A DNA stretch of 64,000 nucleotides, from NCBI RefSeq assembly GCF_023101765.2, contig NC_064231.1:992001-1056000 (forward strand), read 5' to 3'. The position numbers were made by a program, and so were the translations under genes. Shown here piece by piece: positions 38,476 through 51,424 of this stretch; position 1 is the first letter of the stretch; the number at the start of each line of letters is the position of its first letter. Origin of the DNA: Spodoptera frugiperda. Lineage: Eukaryota; Arthropoda; Insecta; Lepidoptera; Noctuidae. Under the pieces are notes generated by a model. The model worked only from the letters and a program-made list of their open reading frames with translations, searched no databases and was not told where the DNA came from.

Positions 38476-39714
38476 TTCTTATATAATATACTCAGTATCT
38501 TACCAATTTACAACATTTGGTCAACTGCTAAAGTAAAGGTAAGTTATAAACTTAGATCCCAGTTTGGTTAACATCAACATTTATAAGACAGTACCATTTA
38601 CTATTGTAACTGTTATGTGCTATCTGTTGAAAGTTTTATATCAGACAAATTTTTCGTAACTACGTAGGTGATTTCAAGTTGGGCAGGCCACACGTTGTTT
38701 TGCATGCCTCGTTAGCTTAACTGTAGTTTAAACGGCCTCTTAACAGCTATCTAGGTAACCGGCATCCGAGAAATGGAATTTTCTTATTGTCTTTAAAACA
38801 TTTTTGTACAATCTGATAAAACACGCACTTTCATTTCGTCACGAAGTAGTGATTTCTGCAAAGGAATTTGTGTTATTAGTGTGGCAGACATCATAATTAC
38901 CGCATTAGTGGTACGATCGTTAATTACATAGTTTATATGTTCATTCAAGATTAGCGTGAACGCAAATAAAGTTGTGGATTGATTATGCGAATGATGTTGT
39001 TGTCGTGTCTAGCCTTAGGGTGATGATATAATCATGGTCTTTGGAGCTAGCTCAACTTGTTGGTTTTCAGTCCAAATCCCCTGATCTAGACCAGGTCAAT
39101 ATAACCTTTCGCTATGGCGACGCGCAACTTTATATGACACTTCTTGTGTACTAGTCAAAGTGTGTGTAAATAACATTTGGTTAATTTAATTTTAAAGTAC
39201 ACAAATGATCCAGGAAGCTTCCCATCGACGTACAGAAATGGTTATATTTATGGAAGCACCTACTGGACACCTTAATTTTATGTGTATATTTAGGTACAAA
39301 TCACTCATTGTAACTCAATTTCTATGTCAGCTTGCCACCCACGGATGGAGAGCCGAAGCCGGAGTATTCCTGGCCTATAATACACCATGCAAATATTGGT
39401 GTATTGGCACTTGTATTCCAAGCCAAGTGCTAATACGTTTACGAAGAAAATCGATAGAATATGGCTAGAGGAAGAAGTTTTTGTTATAAGGAATATTTAT
39501 TGAGATACATCCTTAATAGATGGTCGGAGTCTGGTTAGTTGAATGATAAGAAACAGATGGTGTGTGTACTTAAGATGCTTATTGTTGCTTGTTTAGTGAA
39601 GTTGACAATGTAGCCATTTATTTGTGGGATGTATATACCTAATTGGGAGTGTTTTATTAAACGACCCACATGTATGTAGACTTCATAACACTTTTTTTAT
39701 ATATTAGTTTAGCT

Positions 39715-39985
39715 CGCCTGGTCGTAGCATCATACGGAGTGGAGCTGTTACTCCAAAGGTATCGATCCTTCGTTACTAATCATGCTTGCAATGACTGCTT
39801 GGTTAGTAAGGTGGCTGGGTAATCGGCTACCGCGCAACGTGTAGCAGGATCGATCCTCGCACGGAGCAATTCTTTGTGTGATCCACAAATTGGTGTCTTG
39901 TGTATGTGAACTTGTATGTTTGTAAACGCACCTACGACACAGGAGAAAATCCTAATGAGTGCAACGGTTTTTTTTTAGTCCTTTC
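39715..39985 (+). mobile_element. tRNA-derived SINE-like repeat (CGCGCAACGTGTAGC type)
   Basis: It runs from CGCCTGGTCGTAGCATCATA, through GGCTACCGCGCAACGTGTAG with B-box-like GGATCGATCC, to TGTTTGTAAACGCACCTACG and an A/T-rich tail. Other copies: 29645-29880 (+), 35505-35605 (+, 3' part) and 8085-8185 (-). Confidence 0.65.
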
Positions 39986-42843
39986 CGACCACTATTAATC
40001 CATTTCAAAATATAATAAGCAAATTGATGACACACGAATCTCAGTGATGAATAATTAGCAATATCTTATTAAAACCATTTCTTTCATCACATAACATAGC
40101 TGAAGTAACTATTTTCAAAGTAATAAATTTTAATTAAACTTACACGTAACATAATATGTTTTCTAACTAAGTATTCTGTGTAGAATCGGGGCAATGAACA
40201 CTCTCGTAATCAGCAATGTCTTCTCAACTCTTACTCGTATACTCATCCTAATTTTATTTAGGCGTTACTAAATCATTGCGTATTTACTTTGAAGGCCGGA
40301 GGTTTTTCACTTTAATTTATGGGAGAACTTCACATATAAAAGGGGTACCTTACCTACCTTTGTGAACTGTGGGCCGAATACAGTATGATTACTATTTTCA
40401 CTCATTACGGAAGACTTGTATCAGTGGTAGATTTTACGAACTTCGTAACTTCTCGAAAATAGACAACCATTTATACTTTGGTGTTAATGAAGAATTGTCA
40501 GCAATGTCTCATTAATCGAGAGATCATCCGTGTGAATGTCGACACCACTCTCGGAAACCACTCCCAAATTGCGTAAATTATAGTTATCGAAGGTCAGAAA
40601 ACAATAACAGTAAAATTATCCTTTGTTCCCCTACCTCATCTTTGACGAAGTTATGCATTGGAAATTAAACTTCTACATTTAATATTATTTGTGATACTGA
40701 ACCTTAATAAATAAATAAATATTAGCATCTTTTATCATGCCCATTAAATTCGTTCCATCAAGATTTACATACCATTCCTTACTCCACATAAAACAGAAAA
40801 TCGTCAACTCATCTATAGAAAAGCCAATCTGGGTTTATCAATCATCTTCAAACAAAAAACCATCAGAGCGGACCCTGCTTGCCTTCAAGCGGCAGATGTG
40901 TATCAAAAAACCATTAAGAAAACCAAATAACAGCGGCGTAAATCAGGAAGGAACGGCGGTAGATCAGAGGAGGCGACGCCGACACCCCGAGAGCTCGCTT
41001 TGTACTTATTTTCCACTCAATATGTTACGCATTTGAATAAAGACAAACATTTTTCCCTTAACATTGAAAAGAAGCTACAAAAATGGGGTGGCGAAAATAA
41101 CTTTTGCATTCTAAATTGGTATAGGTACGTCATAATATTGCTCACGTCAACTAAAACTAAGTATTTGGAAACATCATCTTTTCTTATAGTACATCGTGCA
41201 TAAGATAGTTATGAAAATAAGAAAAACGATATGGAAAACGACCCTAAGACACTTTATTTCGCAATTGCGTTTGAGATACTCGACCAATAAGATAGTTGAC
41301 GGTAAGCACTTATTTTCTAGATTATGTGTTCGGGAAAATCATACTCTATGAAAGACTATATAAGTCTGAAAATACAAAAAAATGGTATACTCTTATAAGT
41401 TTTTAAGCTGCCATGGTCACTAGAAATATCATTAGAACTTAAAACGGGATCGGATCGGAAACTCATAAAAACTAATAAACTTGGTAAATATCTCATTTTG
41501 AGTTCTAATTATTGCTATGCTCTTATTCATAAACTATTAAATTGGATGTATAATATGTACCTAGTGTTTTCACCAGTTACGTATTGAGTCACACGACATC
41601 CCAGTACACGTAGATTTACAAAATAGAGAGGTGAGTTGTTTGACACCGAGATCAAATCCTAGCTCTATGTTACTAGTAAATACTGAGAATTCCGATAGGT
41701 ATATGTAGAATACTCTGTAAGACTCCTGAACTGAAAAACAGGATTTCATTTGTTCATCGTCTATATAAGGTATTCTAAAATTATCTACCACAGCTTTGTG
41801 TTTGAAGGTTACAATAGTAAATATAAATTACTGACTATGAGTTTATATTTATACAAACAACAAGTCTACCTATGATTTTGTTATGAATCTATCACTGCCT
41901 CTGTCGTTTCGTCAATAAAAATAATTGATAGCAACTGGTCCAAGGTACGAAATTTACTACTACTATTGTAATCAAACACAACATCACCTCCCATTAAAGC
42001 CGTGCAGATAATTTTAGAACATTTTACATAGAATACCAGAATTCAAACATAATTATTTTTTCAGTTGTTGGCTGTAATTGTGTCAGAAGTCTGCTAGCGC
42101 TACCACCTCCAAAAATAAAAAGACAAGACTGTTATGTTATGCTTACTTCATACGTCAACTTTAATATAAACAGTCCGTAATATAACACATACGTAGAACT
42201 TTGGCGACATCTTGGCTTTCCAGTTCCTCGTCTCAGCTCTAATCTTATAAATACTTGGTTCACGTGCACTGAGGTGTCTTGTAATTCAATTCTAAAGCTT
42301 TCGCTAACGCAGCGCCCAAACAAGCTCCATTCATTAGATTTCTCACTTGAATGTACTTTTTGAAAGTACGCTAAAACTCCTGGAGTGATATCTCAGGTAT
42401 GAGAACTCATTTAATGTATGTACATTAAATGAGTTTGGTATTTTCCAGTAATTTAATAATGTTAGTAAAATAAATACATGATACATAACTACACGCCTGT
42501 CTCCCATGGGTATAGGCAAAGCTACCGCCAATTGCTACGAATCTTACAATAAACAAGATAGTTACTTCTTAAGATAAATACAACTATTGATAACTAGTAT
42601 CAGAGTTTAATTCATGTTATTAAGACCTTATTTACCTATTTAAGTTTCGAAATAAAAGTGCGTAGGTTAGATACTAAAAATAATTTTAATCCAATTATTA
42701 GAAGAGAAAAAAGAAGTACTTAACTAAAATAAACAACTTAATTAATGTACCTTAATATTGGTACGTAATAGGTACTTATATCAATATCTCTACAATTAAA
42801 ATAGGACATTAATATCTCAGTATCTACACATTATACCGTACTC
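39986..42843. other. No gene recognised
   Basis: Open frames of up to 99 codons (40737-41036) show no family. The perfect hairpin at 42404 is the only structure. Confidence 0.5.
42404..42435. repeat. Perfect 15-bp hairpin
   Basis: AACTCATTTAATGTA and its exact inverse, separated by TG. Confidence 0.9.
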
Positions 42844-42918
42844 AGAGTCATTACATGGTTACTTAAACCAATCCGTAGCAATTGTTTTTGGAATAAAATC
42901 GTTACTATGTAATCATGA
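42844..42918. mobile_element. AGAGTCAT-type MITE, copy 3 (right end lost)
   Basis: AGAGTCATTACATGGTTACT, core CGTAGCAATTGTTTTTGGAA, then GTTACTATGTAATCATG. Confidence 0.65.
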
Positions 42919-43074
42919 AACGTTCGCCAGTTAGATAGATTTGACAAACTATGCACGAATCAATTTATTTTATGAATCAATCAACAAATGTCCGTTCGTT
43001 TTAAAGTTGATAGAAAAATATCATGATAAATCTTGTCCATTTTGAATCTAATCGACTGTAGTGCAGTGCAACAG

Positions 43075-43460
43075 AGATAGATCGTGTTTTCCATTGCCAC
43101 TGGACACTGGGCAAAGACTATAAACTGAGACCAGTGGATGTCAAGCAGCATAGATGTTCTATGTAGCTATGCTACGAAGATGTAATAGCTAAGCTGTTAA
43201 ACTAAGTGACCGTTTCCTCTGATACTAAAATACTAAGCTATGTAGCTATGCAAAGAAAATCATCGCAGCTCGAGTATGCGACGTATCAATAGTAGGGAAG
43301 CCATCCATAGCGCGCATCCATAGCACGCATCTATAGCACGCATCCATTGCACGCATCTTTCCATATAAAAAACATAGCTTAACTGAGTCCGTTTCCAGTG
43401 CTGCTGTGTGTACCGCATCTTTCGCATATAATAGACATCTCTGGTCGAAAAGCACTAACT
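43075..43460. repeat. Repeat-rich block with 13-bp minisatellite
   Basis: CTATGTAGCTATGC occurs twice (43158 and 43235). A 13-bp unit CATAGCACGCATC is repeated four times at 43306-43357 with few changes. Probably a degraded transposable element. Confidence 0.6.
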
Positions 43461-45274
43461 ATGTAGATAATAAAATCACTAATTTATTTATTCTTTACCT
43501 ATTTGAGACTAAACCAACACAAAACCATATTCGAACATAAATCATAACCAAATTAAAAATAACCAAAAAAACAAACTGCCTTTGGCATTTTTAGTATAAC
43601 TTTCATCAAAATTTGAAACTAACTGCCTCGGTAAAATAAAAATATGTTCAAAACTGCAAAATATGTTTAGTCATCAATGTTACATTCGCTTCGTCGCTAT
43701 TGGAATACAAAATATAAATTAATTGGATTACAATAACTATGACAGTTTCAAATTGACTTAGTTGATTGCATTTCGCCCGATTCCATCGAATTCTAACTGG
43801 CAATCTATTAAAAGAGGAAAATATTTTTTTAAATGAACAAAACAAGAAATATTCAACGTTTTTACATAGGGATATTGCGAAATGAGAACCGCAAAATACA
43901 ATAAAAAACCTTAAATTTTCTTAAGATTTCTATCCGATTTTCCAAAATATAGATATTTCGGAAAATACAACCTATTTACTTATTAGGTAGCAGGACCTGT
44001 TAACCAGCTCCGAACGAATCTACGCATTCTTTCCTCCATAACAAGCCGACAACTCCAACTGGAAACACGAAGAAGTTAAAGCAACAATACTTACAGGGTA
44101 AGCCAAAAAAATTAGACGCTCAGCTTTTAGGCTCCCCTACGAATGATCTCACGAAGTAAACAAATATTTGAAAATAAATAAGGCTTTGTGTATACGGCTG
44201 CCGACGTCGCGTCGTTCACTGTTACTCAAGAACAACACGTACGCTGATTTATATTCACCCATTATTTTTATCAAAGTGGAATAAGCACATGCTATTCAAT
44301 GGCGGATGCAGCTTATTATCACGAGTACGCCTTATCCGTTCTTCTTTCCACTCGTTCGAACGACGAATAAATCTTCCAACCATGTTTCTTTCCCTTGTTA
44401 AATGATGTCGAATGTCCTCGCAACAAAAAATGTAAACAAGGCTATATTAAAACTCAGGATATGAATCATTATCTTGGAGCACATTTTTTGTATTGGTTGA
44501 GAGGCTGAATTTATTTAACGAGAATTCTTTAACCTACACAAAGAAATTCTATTGTCGTGGGCGGCTTTTTATGAAAGCACTCATCTTTTGTAGAGTCCTT
44601 AAAATCTTTCATCCAATTCTGTGCGAGCCTTGTAAGCACTATACAGCAGGTATATCTCAAAATGAAAATCAATTTCCTTGTGCTGAACGTGTACGTTCTG
44701 TTCATAGCTCAAAACATGTTTGAGGTTATCGCACTGTGTGAGGAGAATAGGGTTCAGGCAGCTCACAAATTTTCAGCTAAGTATATAAAGTCGGTTAGGT
44801 ACGATATCTTATGAACGGTTTTGCAATATTACGAAATCTTTTTGTAAAATTATTTTCTTCTATGGTGTTAAGAATATTTTTTCTGAGCGATATGATAAAC
44901 TGATAATAAAGGTTACTTTCTAAAACTATATGTTAAACTTTTACTTTAGATACCTATACATATATTTCTGACTGACATAAATAGTTCTTATAATGCACGG
45001 AACAATAAAACGCATCATATTAATTAATCACATAACTTTCCTTCCCATTTCCACGTACATTTATAGATTGTGTTTGTACGTATGACAGCAACACAAGTAT
45101 TGAATCAGTGTAGCGCGATCCGGAGCAAGTTTCCTTCCGCCCCGCTCGGATAAGGCAAGCGAAAGTACGTATAAAACTTACCTAGACATACCAACACTAA
45201 CTTTCCGACAGAGTTCTGCATCTAATCCTAATGCTATGTGAGATTTTCTGTATATTTATAGACACGTATTTATT
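43461..45274. other. No gene recognised
   Basis: AT-rich. A scrap at 45118-45172 (GATCCGGAGCAAG, CCGCTCGGATAAGGCAAGCG) may derive from the CTCCGGCTCG family. Confidence 0.5.
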
Positions 45275-45535
45275 TTATGCTTGCCCCCTATTACATGGGA
45301 CTTATAACACAAATGGTGAAAAGTGGGTGTAGATTGTATAGCGGCATTATGTGCCATAACCCTTTATAAGGCCAAGGAAATATTTTTACCACCATGTTTA
45401 CTTCAACGAAAAGTTCAGTAAATATTACAAAAAGTGAATATTACAAATACAGTAAATATTACAAATATTCCCTTTGCCTTATAAAGGGATAATGTGTTCG
45501 TCTGCCTACCCCTTTGGGGATAAAAGGCGTGACGT
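45275..45535 (+). mobile_element. SINE-like repeat interrupted by the 129-bp MITE
   Basis: The left part reads CCCCTATTACATGGGACTTA through GCGGCATTATGTGCC; the right part reads TCTGCCTACCCCTTTGGGGA then TAAAAGGCGTGA. Related copies are at 17870-17957 and 31990-32200. Confidence 0.65.
45360..45488. mobile_element. 129-bp MITE nested in a SINE, ATAA target duplication
   Basis: The ends are CCCTTTATAAGGC (45360) and its inverse GCCTTATAAAGGG (ending 45488), with the inverted match continuing imperfectly to AATATTT. ATAA flanks both ends. The SINE sequence resumes on the right, and an uninterrupted version of the site is at about 17893-17912. Confidence 0.7.
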
Positions 45536-45734
45536 TTATTTTAAGTTTTTATTTTATCATTAGTGAACTTTGCAGAGTAAAGTACTTACTTACACCTAAA
45601 CTCGGCCACTGGTAACTGTTTGTAGTATTAACACGGCCGAGTATAAGGTTTGCTTAGCTTTACAAATTGTTGTGTCAGCAACTAAGTATTTGCCGTGCAA
45701 TTGTGACGTAAATCGAGTACACAGTCTGTACGAT

Positions 45735-45945
45735 CATTGCGGCCCTAATCGCTACTGCGAACCGCTTATGTGGTCCTGAATTCGATCCCTAAGTCCGAAT
45801 GTAATTGCGAATTCCCATTAGGAAATTCACAGTATATAGAGTATTAGTCTGTGATTAGGGCTACGTCCGAGAAAATAGCGATGAACTCCTTTCAGATACA
45901 TTGGGTGGGACCTAATGTCCGTCATTAGCAAACTGTGAGCACGAA
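45735..45945 (+). mobile_element. tRNA-like SINE, diverged
   Basis: CGGCCCTAATCGCTACTGCG with a B-box-like AATTCGATCCC near 45780, then GGGACCTAATGTCCGTCATT. Diverged SINE layout; no cloverleaf. Confidence 0.45.
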
Positions 45946-46955
45946 ACTTTTCCTTGGCCCCTTGCGGAGAATATGAACGTGACAGGGAGTAATTCTACAG
46001 ACTGTACCTTTTATTTAAAGTTCCAGAATGTTCTCAAGTCTCGAGTCCATTTTAAAACAGTTCTCGCATTCTTTTAGTGAGGCGCCAGGCATATCTTGGC
46101 TTATTTACTTTAATGCGGTAATAAACAAAGCCGCGAACATGCAAGAAGTTGTAATCGTAAATCTGAGTAGACAGGTTCAAAGATTTTATCTTTCAGCCCT
46201 TTCTGTGTACCGTTTCAGGTCGACACGTTAGTCTTACTTGTTACCACTGTTCTTTATACTCCATGAGCTGTATGTATAGTGAGAACTGTTTATATGTATA
46301 AGCTTAATGGCTCAAGGATGCTTTTTGGTTACGAATATTATATATTTTAGTGTAGAATGAAATATAATTTATTTATTTTTTATTTGTTTAAAATTTTATT
46401 GTTTTTTAGTTGTTACAATGGCGGAATGGCGTTCTCTACCAATAAATCTCACATTTATCTAAAAATTGTTTACTTAAACGAAGAAGTTTTAACAAACATA
46501 GAAAGGATAAAGTCTAACCTATTATCCTTGTCTATCGATGTTACTAATCAATGTAATAAAAAGATTTAGATAAGTAAGACTAAGATATAAAAATGAAAAT
46601 TACCTACATTCAGTATTAAATAAAACACTACAAGAAGCAAGTAGTCACTGCGATCATAGAAAATTCTTTCGAAAAACTTCACAGCAATTTCAAACTTCCC
46701 TTGGTTTTACATTCTCTTGCCAGCTGTAAAATAATAGTTTTAAAATGCAGACAAATCCTTTACCTGTCCACTAACTGGAAGCGGTTGGTTCGTTAAGCCC
46801 CTTCTTCAAATTAACCACAATGCGGAGTGCCAATTAAAAGTGCTAGACCGCGACGTGGTGAGTCGTGGTTAATTATCAATAGCACTACAACACGGATTAC
46901 TTTTTACTGTAAATTAACATATCATTCTTTAATAAGTTTTGCCTTTTTTGTGAAG

Positions 46956-46992
46956 AGTAGAAGGAGGGTAGGGAGGCCTTTGCCCTGCAGTG
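46956..46992 (+). mobile_element. LINE 3' tail fragment
   Basis: GTAGAAGGAGGGTAGGGAGG then CCTTTGCCCTGCAGTG. A widespread lepidopteran LINE tail, also at 21123-21165. Confidence 0.5.
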
Positions 46993-47009
46993 TTTAATAA
47001 GCTTTGCCT

Positions 47010-47284
47010 TAATAGCTGACATTCTTACCCGGATAGACATTCAAAAATGGAGGTGGGCTGGACATATGATACGCCATCCCATTAACAAATGGAGCAAGCA
47101 AGTCACCCTTTGGCAACCAAGAGACGGCAAGAGAAGTAGAGGTCGACAAGTCAGGAGGTGGGAAGATGACTTGAAACAGACAGCGGGACCTTTCTGGCTG
47201 AGAGTGGCCAGAGATAGGATCCATTGGAAGGAATTGGAGGAGGCCTATGTCAAAAGACACACCGAACTTAGGGACCTCTTATAG
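47010..47284 (+). pseudogene. RTE-clade LINE: C-terminal end of the reverse transcriptase ORF
   Basis: The frame encodes ADILTRIDIQKWRWAGHMIR, then TLWQPRDGKRSRGRQVRRWE, and ends in ARDRIHWKELEEAYVKRHTE before the stop at 47282-47284. KWRWAGH, WQPRDG...RGR..RRWEDDL and VARDR..W..LEEAYV are hallmarks of the tail after the reverse transcriptase domain in RTE-type elements. The rest of the element is missing, so this is a 5'-truncated remnant. The 3' end follows at about 47310 with an AT-rich tail. Confidence 0.8.
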
Positions 47285-47310
47285 CCCTATGTTTAGGAAT
47301 AAAAGGCTAT

Positions 47311-48568
47311 TATATTATTAATATCTGCTTAAATGATGGTGATCCATCTGCTCCTTTGCCTCTAGTTCCATAAAAATAGTACTTATACAGCTATGCTACA
47401 GGGTACGTTGAATCGTTTACAGTTTAATTTACACAGTAGCATAAAACGTTTCTCAAACGACACTCTGTTTAAACACGTACATACATAAGCACAAGTAAAA
47501 GTGTTTCCCACTACACCATCCACATTACGAACGCTAAGCAAATTGCACGCGCCAAAATATTTTAAAGCGCACACATACGAACAGAATTTCACCGTCCCTA
47601 GTTTTCAACGGCTAAAATTAATATGAAAGTTTCGCCTTTACGGGACGACAGAAGTGTGGATGAACACACTTGTAAATTATCACGTCATTTAAGCGAGACT
47701 CGGCGGTGCAATTTCATGGTCGAGTGAACCACGCTCCGTCCCAACGGCGAAGCTCGCAGACTGGTTACTTCCGACATTAAACGACCCGAATGTAATCATG
47801 CAGAAAGTTACCGAAATTCTTTTCCGAATTTGAGAAATAATAGACAAATATGATGGACATGGGTCATGTTTTATTTGAGAGAGTGATACATACTAATGTT
47901 GTGGGTGCGTATGAATGTTTGTTTGTCCTTCGGCTAAACCAAAGCCAAAGTAGATCATTCCGAGAAATCCAAAGTAAGCAATTTATCCTAGTTACATTAA
48001 TTTGCCCACAAACACACCCACGAGTAAGAGCAAGAGTCTATAAGTAAACGACAAATAATATTGTAGACATACACAATACAAGATTTCAGCAACACAAAGC
48101 TTTATGAAAACAATATATGTATGTATATTACTAAAACCCAATACACTTATAATATTAATCTACTACGAGTACCTACTGAACAAACCAATCGGATTTACCA
48201 CACACAATATAATAGCAACAACAACACAAATATTTTAATCCAATACATTGAAATTTTTAAAGCAAACCTGGGGTCAACAAGCTTATTTAATCAGGTAATG
48301 GATATCGTCAGATCCGTATCAAATAAATCAAAGTAAAGGGTAACACTACGCAGAAATATTTTATATCCAGCAATCAATAGAAACATCGCAATAAAATGCC
48401 TTTGATCGAATAAATTGAAACCATTACAATAATGGGAACTCAGTATGTCGGTAGTCGGTAGTCATGTTCGATTTGAAAATATGTTTGTATACTTACTTAT
48501 ATAGGACAACATGTTATATATCTTCTACTGACATTAAGCTTCTTTTTCTAGCCCTTATCCCAAGTTAA
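47311..48568. other. No gene recognised
   Basis: A minus-strand scrap of the GACGGATCACC repeat lies at 47325-47350 and a CpG-richer stretch at 47640-47770. Confidence 0.5.
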
Positions 48569-48790
48569 GTACTTTTTTTGAGGAGGTACCTCCTCCAATG
48601 ACTTCTCCCGCCTTAGCCGAGGCGAGAAAGAGAGTCAAACTCTTACTGACTAAATACCACCCCGTTCCTACTTCTGCCTTTCGAGTTAGAGCCCCAGTGA
48701 CCCGCTAGGCAGTCCGCAGCTCCAGGTCGGCCCTACTGAGTCCCTTTTTTGGTGGCCTGATGGCTCTTTGCGCCGCACATGTGAGCATCA
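48569..48790 (-). repeat. CTCCGGCTCG-type repeat, copy 7 (minus, longest)
   Basis: CAATGACTTCTCCCGCCTTA, AACTCTTACTGACTAAATAC, GAGTTAGAGCCCCAGTGACC, then GGTGGCCTGATGGCTCTTTG. It shows that the family extends beyond the CTCCGG end. Confidence 0.75.
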
Positions 48791-51295
48791 CAAACTCAAT
48801 ATTTACTTTTTCGTATCATTCTTCACACAAGCTATCTATCTTTACTCTGCTCGTCCATTTGGTCCTTCGCATACTTGTGCCCATTAAAGAAAGATGTCAG
48901 TTTCAATAAAACCTTTTAAGAGTTTAGATACTAAGTGAGAATTCAATGAATACCACCTTTATGTCCCGGTGTGAGCAACTGGGCAGCACTCCAACAGCTA
49001 TCAGCGTTATAGCGTCAGTAATTAGAACTTATGTAAGTTAAGTGGTAAGCTAGCCATTTGCTAAAAACTTAGTCTGCCAGGCAAATGCAGATTCGAAGAA
49101 TTAAAAGCCGCTTTTCGAGTAAACTTAATTGCATTGTATTGTTTTCGACTAAAACTACACTTAGGTATATTCTATTCTATAGAACAAAGCTACGTAGGTA
49201 CTCGTATCTTCTCCATAGTGCAGCTTAGAGCAAAGGCGAGGCTAAGCTACAGAGCGAAGAGATGCAAGGAACGTTGCTTGTTGTAGTTCTAAGAATTGTG
49301 AACTATCCTAGATTTAATTATTTGTTTATTCTAGGAATACGAAGAACTAATTGAAATGAAATTTGGACTTGGAAGTCTTCTATAGACACGACTAAAACAA
49401 ATAGTAATAAATTAAACACTCCGAAGTCCGAATTTTACCAAACAAAAATAAAAGCTAAACGATGGGATCGAACAAACTTTGTCCAAGCTATTTAATACGG
49501 CTGTGTTGTTTCGTACATTTGCTAAGTTTGTAAGGAAGCTCTTTAATCAGAACTGAAATTAGCCAGCAACTTCGAACTGTAAAATCCGTAACTGCAATAA
49601 AGTCCGACCACCGCTGGAGACTACAAAACTGGTTTTGTTCCATGAAAATGCCTGATCTCGGTAGCACCGTTCCTCCCCCTATTGTGAACCTTCGCTTTGT
49701 CTATGAAAAAGTTCTGTTTTTCACCGCAAAGATAAAAAGTATGGCCATTTATTGGGCACTTCGTATTTCGTTGAATGCCCAACTGGCTGCATGAAATTTG
49801 TAAATCAAATTAGGTAAACGCAATCATCTCTGCATATGCGAGTATACATAGTACAGTACTTTGCGAGTATTTTCATTTTACCTGTGGGTACTTGAAATTT
49901 ATTTCCCTGCTCCAGTTGCAATTGTGAATGAAAAGTGGATTAAGGGAGAACGTGAATACGTTATGTGTTAATTTCTTAATATTAATTAATCTAAAGATTT
50001 AATTTCTAAATGCTCGCTTTTGTCTGGGTACCGAATATTGTTTAGATAACAAAAAATATTGTTGAAGGCTTCGGAGCATTTTTACTGAAATTCCAAACAT
50101 TTTCTGCCTTACCGTTACTTTTATTTCTAAACAATTTCGTATCATTTGATCGACCATGGATACCTTAAATACCTAGTCATATTATAAGATACTACGTAAG
50201 ATTTCGGACCATTCTATGGTAATGAATATTTTAGGTAAAAGTTAATGCAATTAAAGATATCACTAGAAATAAACTGTTGATGAAGCGAAAGAGGTGTGTA
50301 AGATTCGTAGTAATTGGCGTTCCATAGTATTTATTTATTTAACAATAAGCACACCAACAACACAGTCACCCACGTATTCAATTAAAATAACCAACAAAAT
50401 AAAGGCATTTCAGTAACCATGCAAATAACAGGTATGCATAACATTTAACACATGGTATGTGCCAATCTCATAGGAAACAGGTATACCTATAATATAGGTA
50501 TGTATGTTAAATAAGCTATGTATTATTACGTTAGTAGTATATATCTATTGTGAAATTGCATGTTACCTAAGTAGGATTAGGGTAAAGATTCAGCGTATTT
50601 TAATAAAAAATGAATGTGCTTATCTATTCAAGTATCTCAGGTTGATAGTTATGTAATCTAAAGAAATCGATACCTATTGCATATAGCACAGAAGATAAGA
50701 TCTATCAATACTACCATGGAGCAGTTTCTTCGGTAAAGCGTAAACATGTCGGCAAAGTTCACGTTAATTATCAACAATCAATGTCATACCTATCAGTCCT
50801 GTCGCGTCCAACAGAATTTCCCTTCGAGGGTGTTCGGACGTCCCTAGAGAGAAATGGGGTTAACATCGTTGAACGTAATTTCTGAAGAGGGTCATCAGGA
50901 AGATATAATGCCATTTCTGTACCCTTGATGTCTTTTTAAGTGCGGACCCACTTAACCCTAACGCAGGGCGGAGTTTGCTGCTATTCGCTGTCAACTCGGA
51001 AAAACTAATGGAATTCTCGAAGCTTTTAATATTTTCAATTGTACGTATTATTACCAGTGACACCATGGTTCGTGGTTCTTAAGTGCTAATGGAAGCAATT
51101 ACTGTTCTGTTAATTGTAGATAATTATACTTTTTATAAGATCAAACGTAATATCACGCCTTTTAATTGCCTAAGGAGGTATCTATGCAGAGGTGCACATA
51201 TTAACATTACATTTACAATTCACCAGTTATGTTACGCGTCATACTTGCATTATTACGTGGAAGGTGAGCCTATTACCATACCTCAGGTAATCAGG
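48791..51295. other. No gene recognised
   Basis: AT-rich unique-looking sequence. Confidence 0.5.
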
Positions 51296-51424
51296 GGCCT
51301 TAGTACGAGTTTGTTTTACATTTAACGAAATCGAAACGAGAGCGCGTTCAGCGCTGTGATTGGCCGGCTCCAATTAACCAACTAACCACAGCGCCGAATC
51401 TCGTTAAACGTAAACTAATGCCAC
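51296..51424. mobile_element. Palindromic CCAAT-containing MITE, copy 5
   Basis: CCTTAGTACGAGTTTGTTTT, CGAAATCGAAACGAGAGCGC, GATTGGCCGGCTCCAATTAA, then GCGCCGAATCTCGTTAAACG. The closest mapped copy to the gene, 1.3 kb upstream. Confidence 0.8.
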
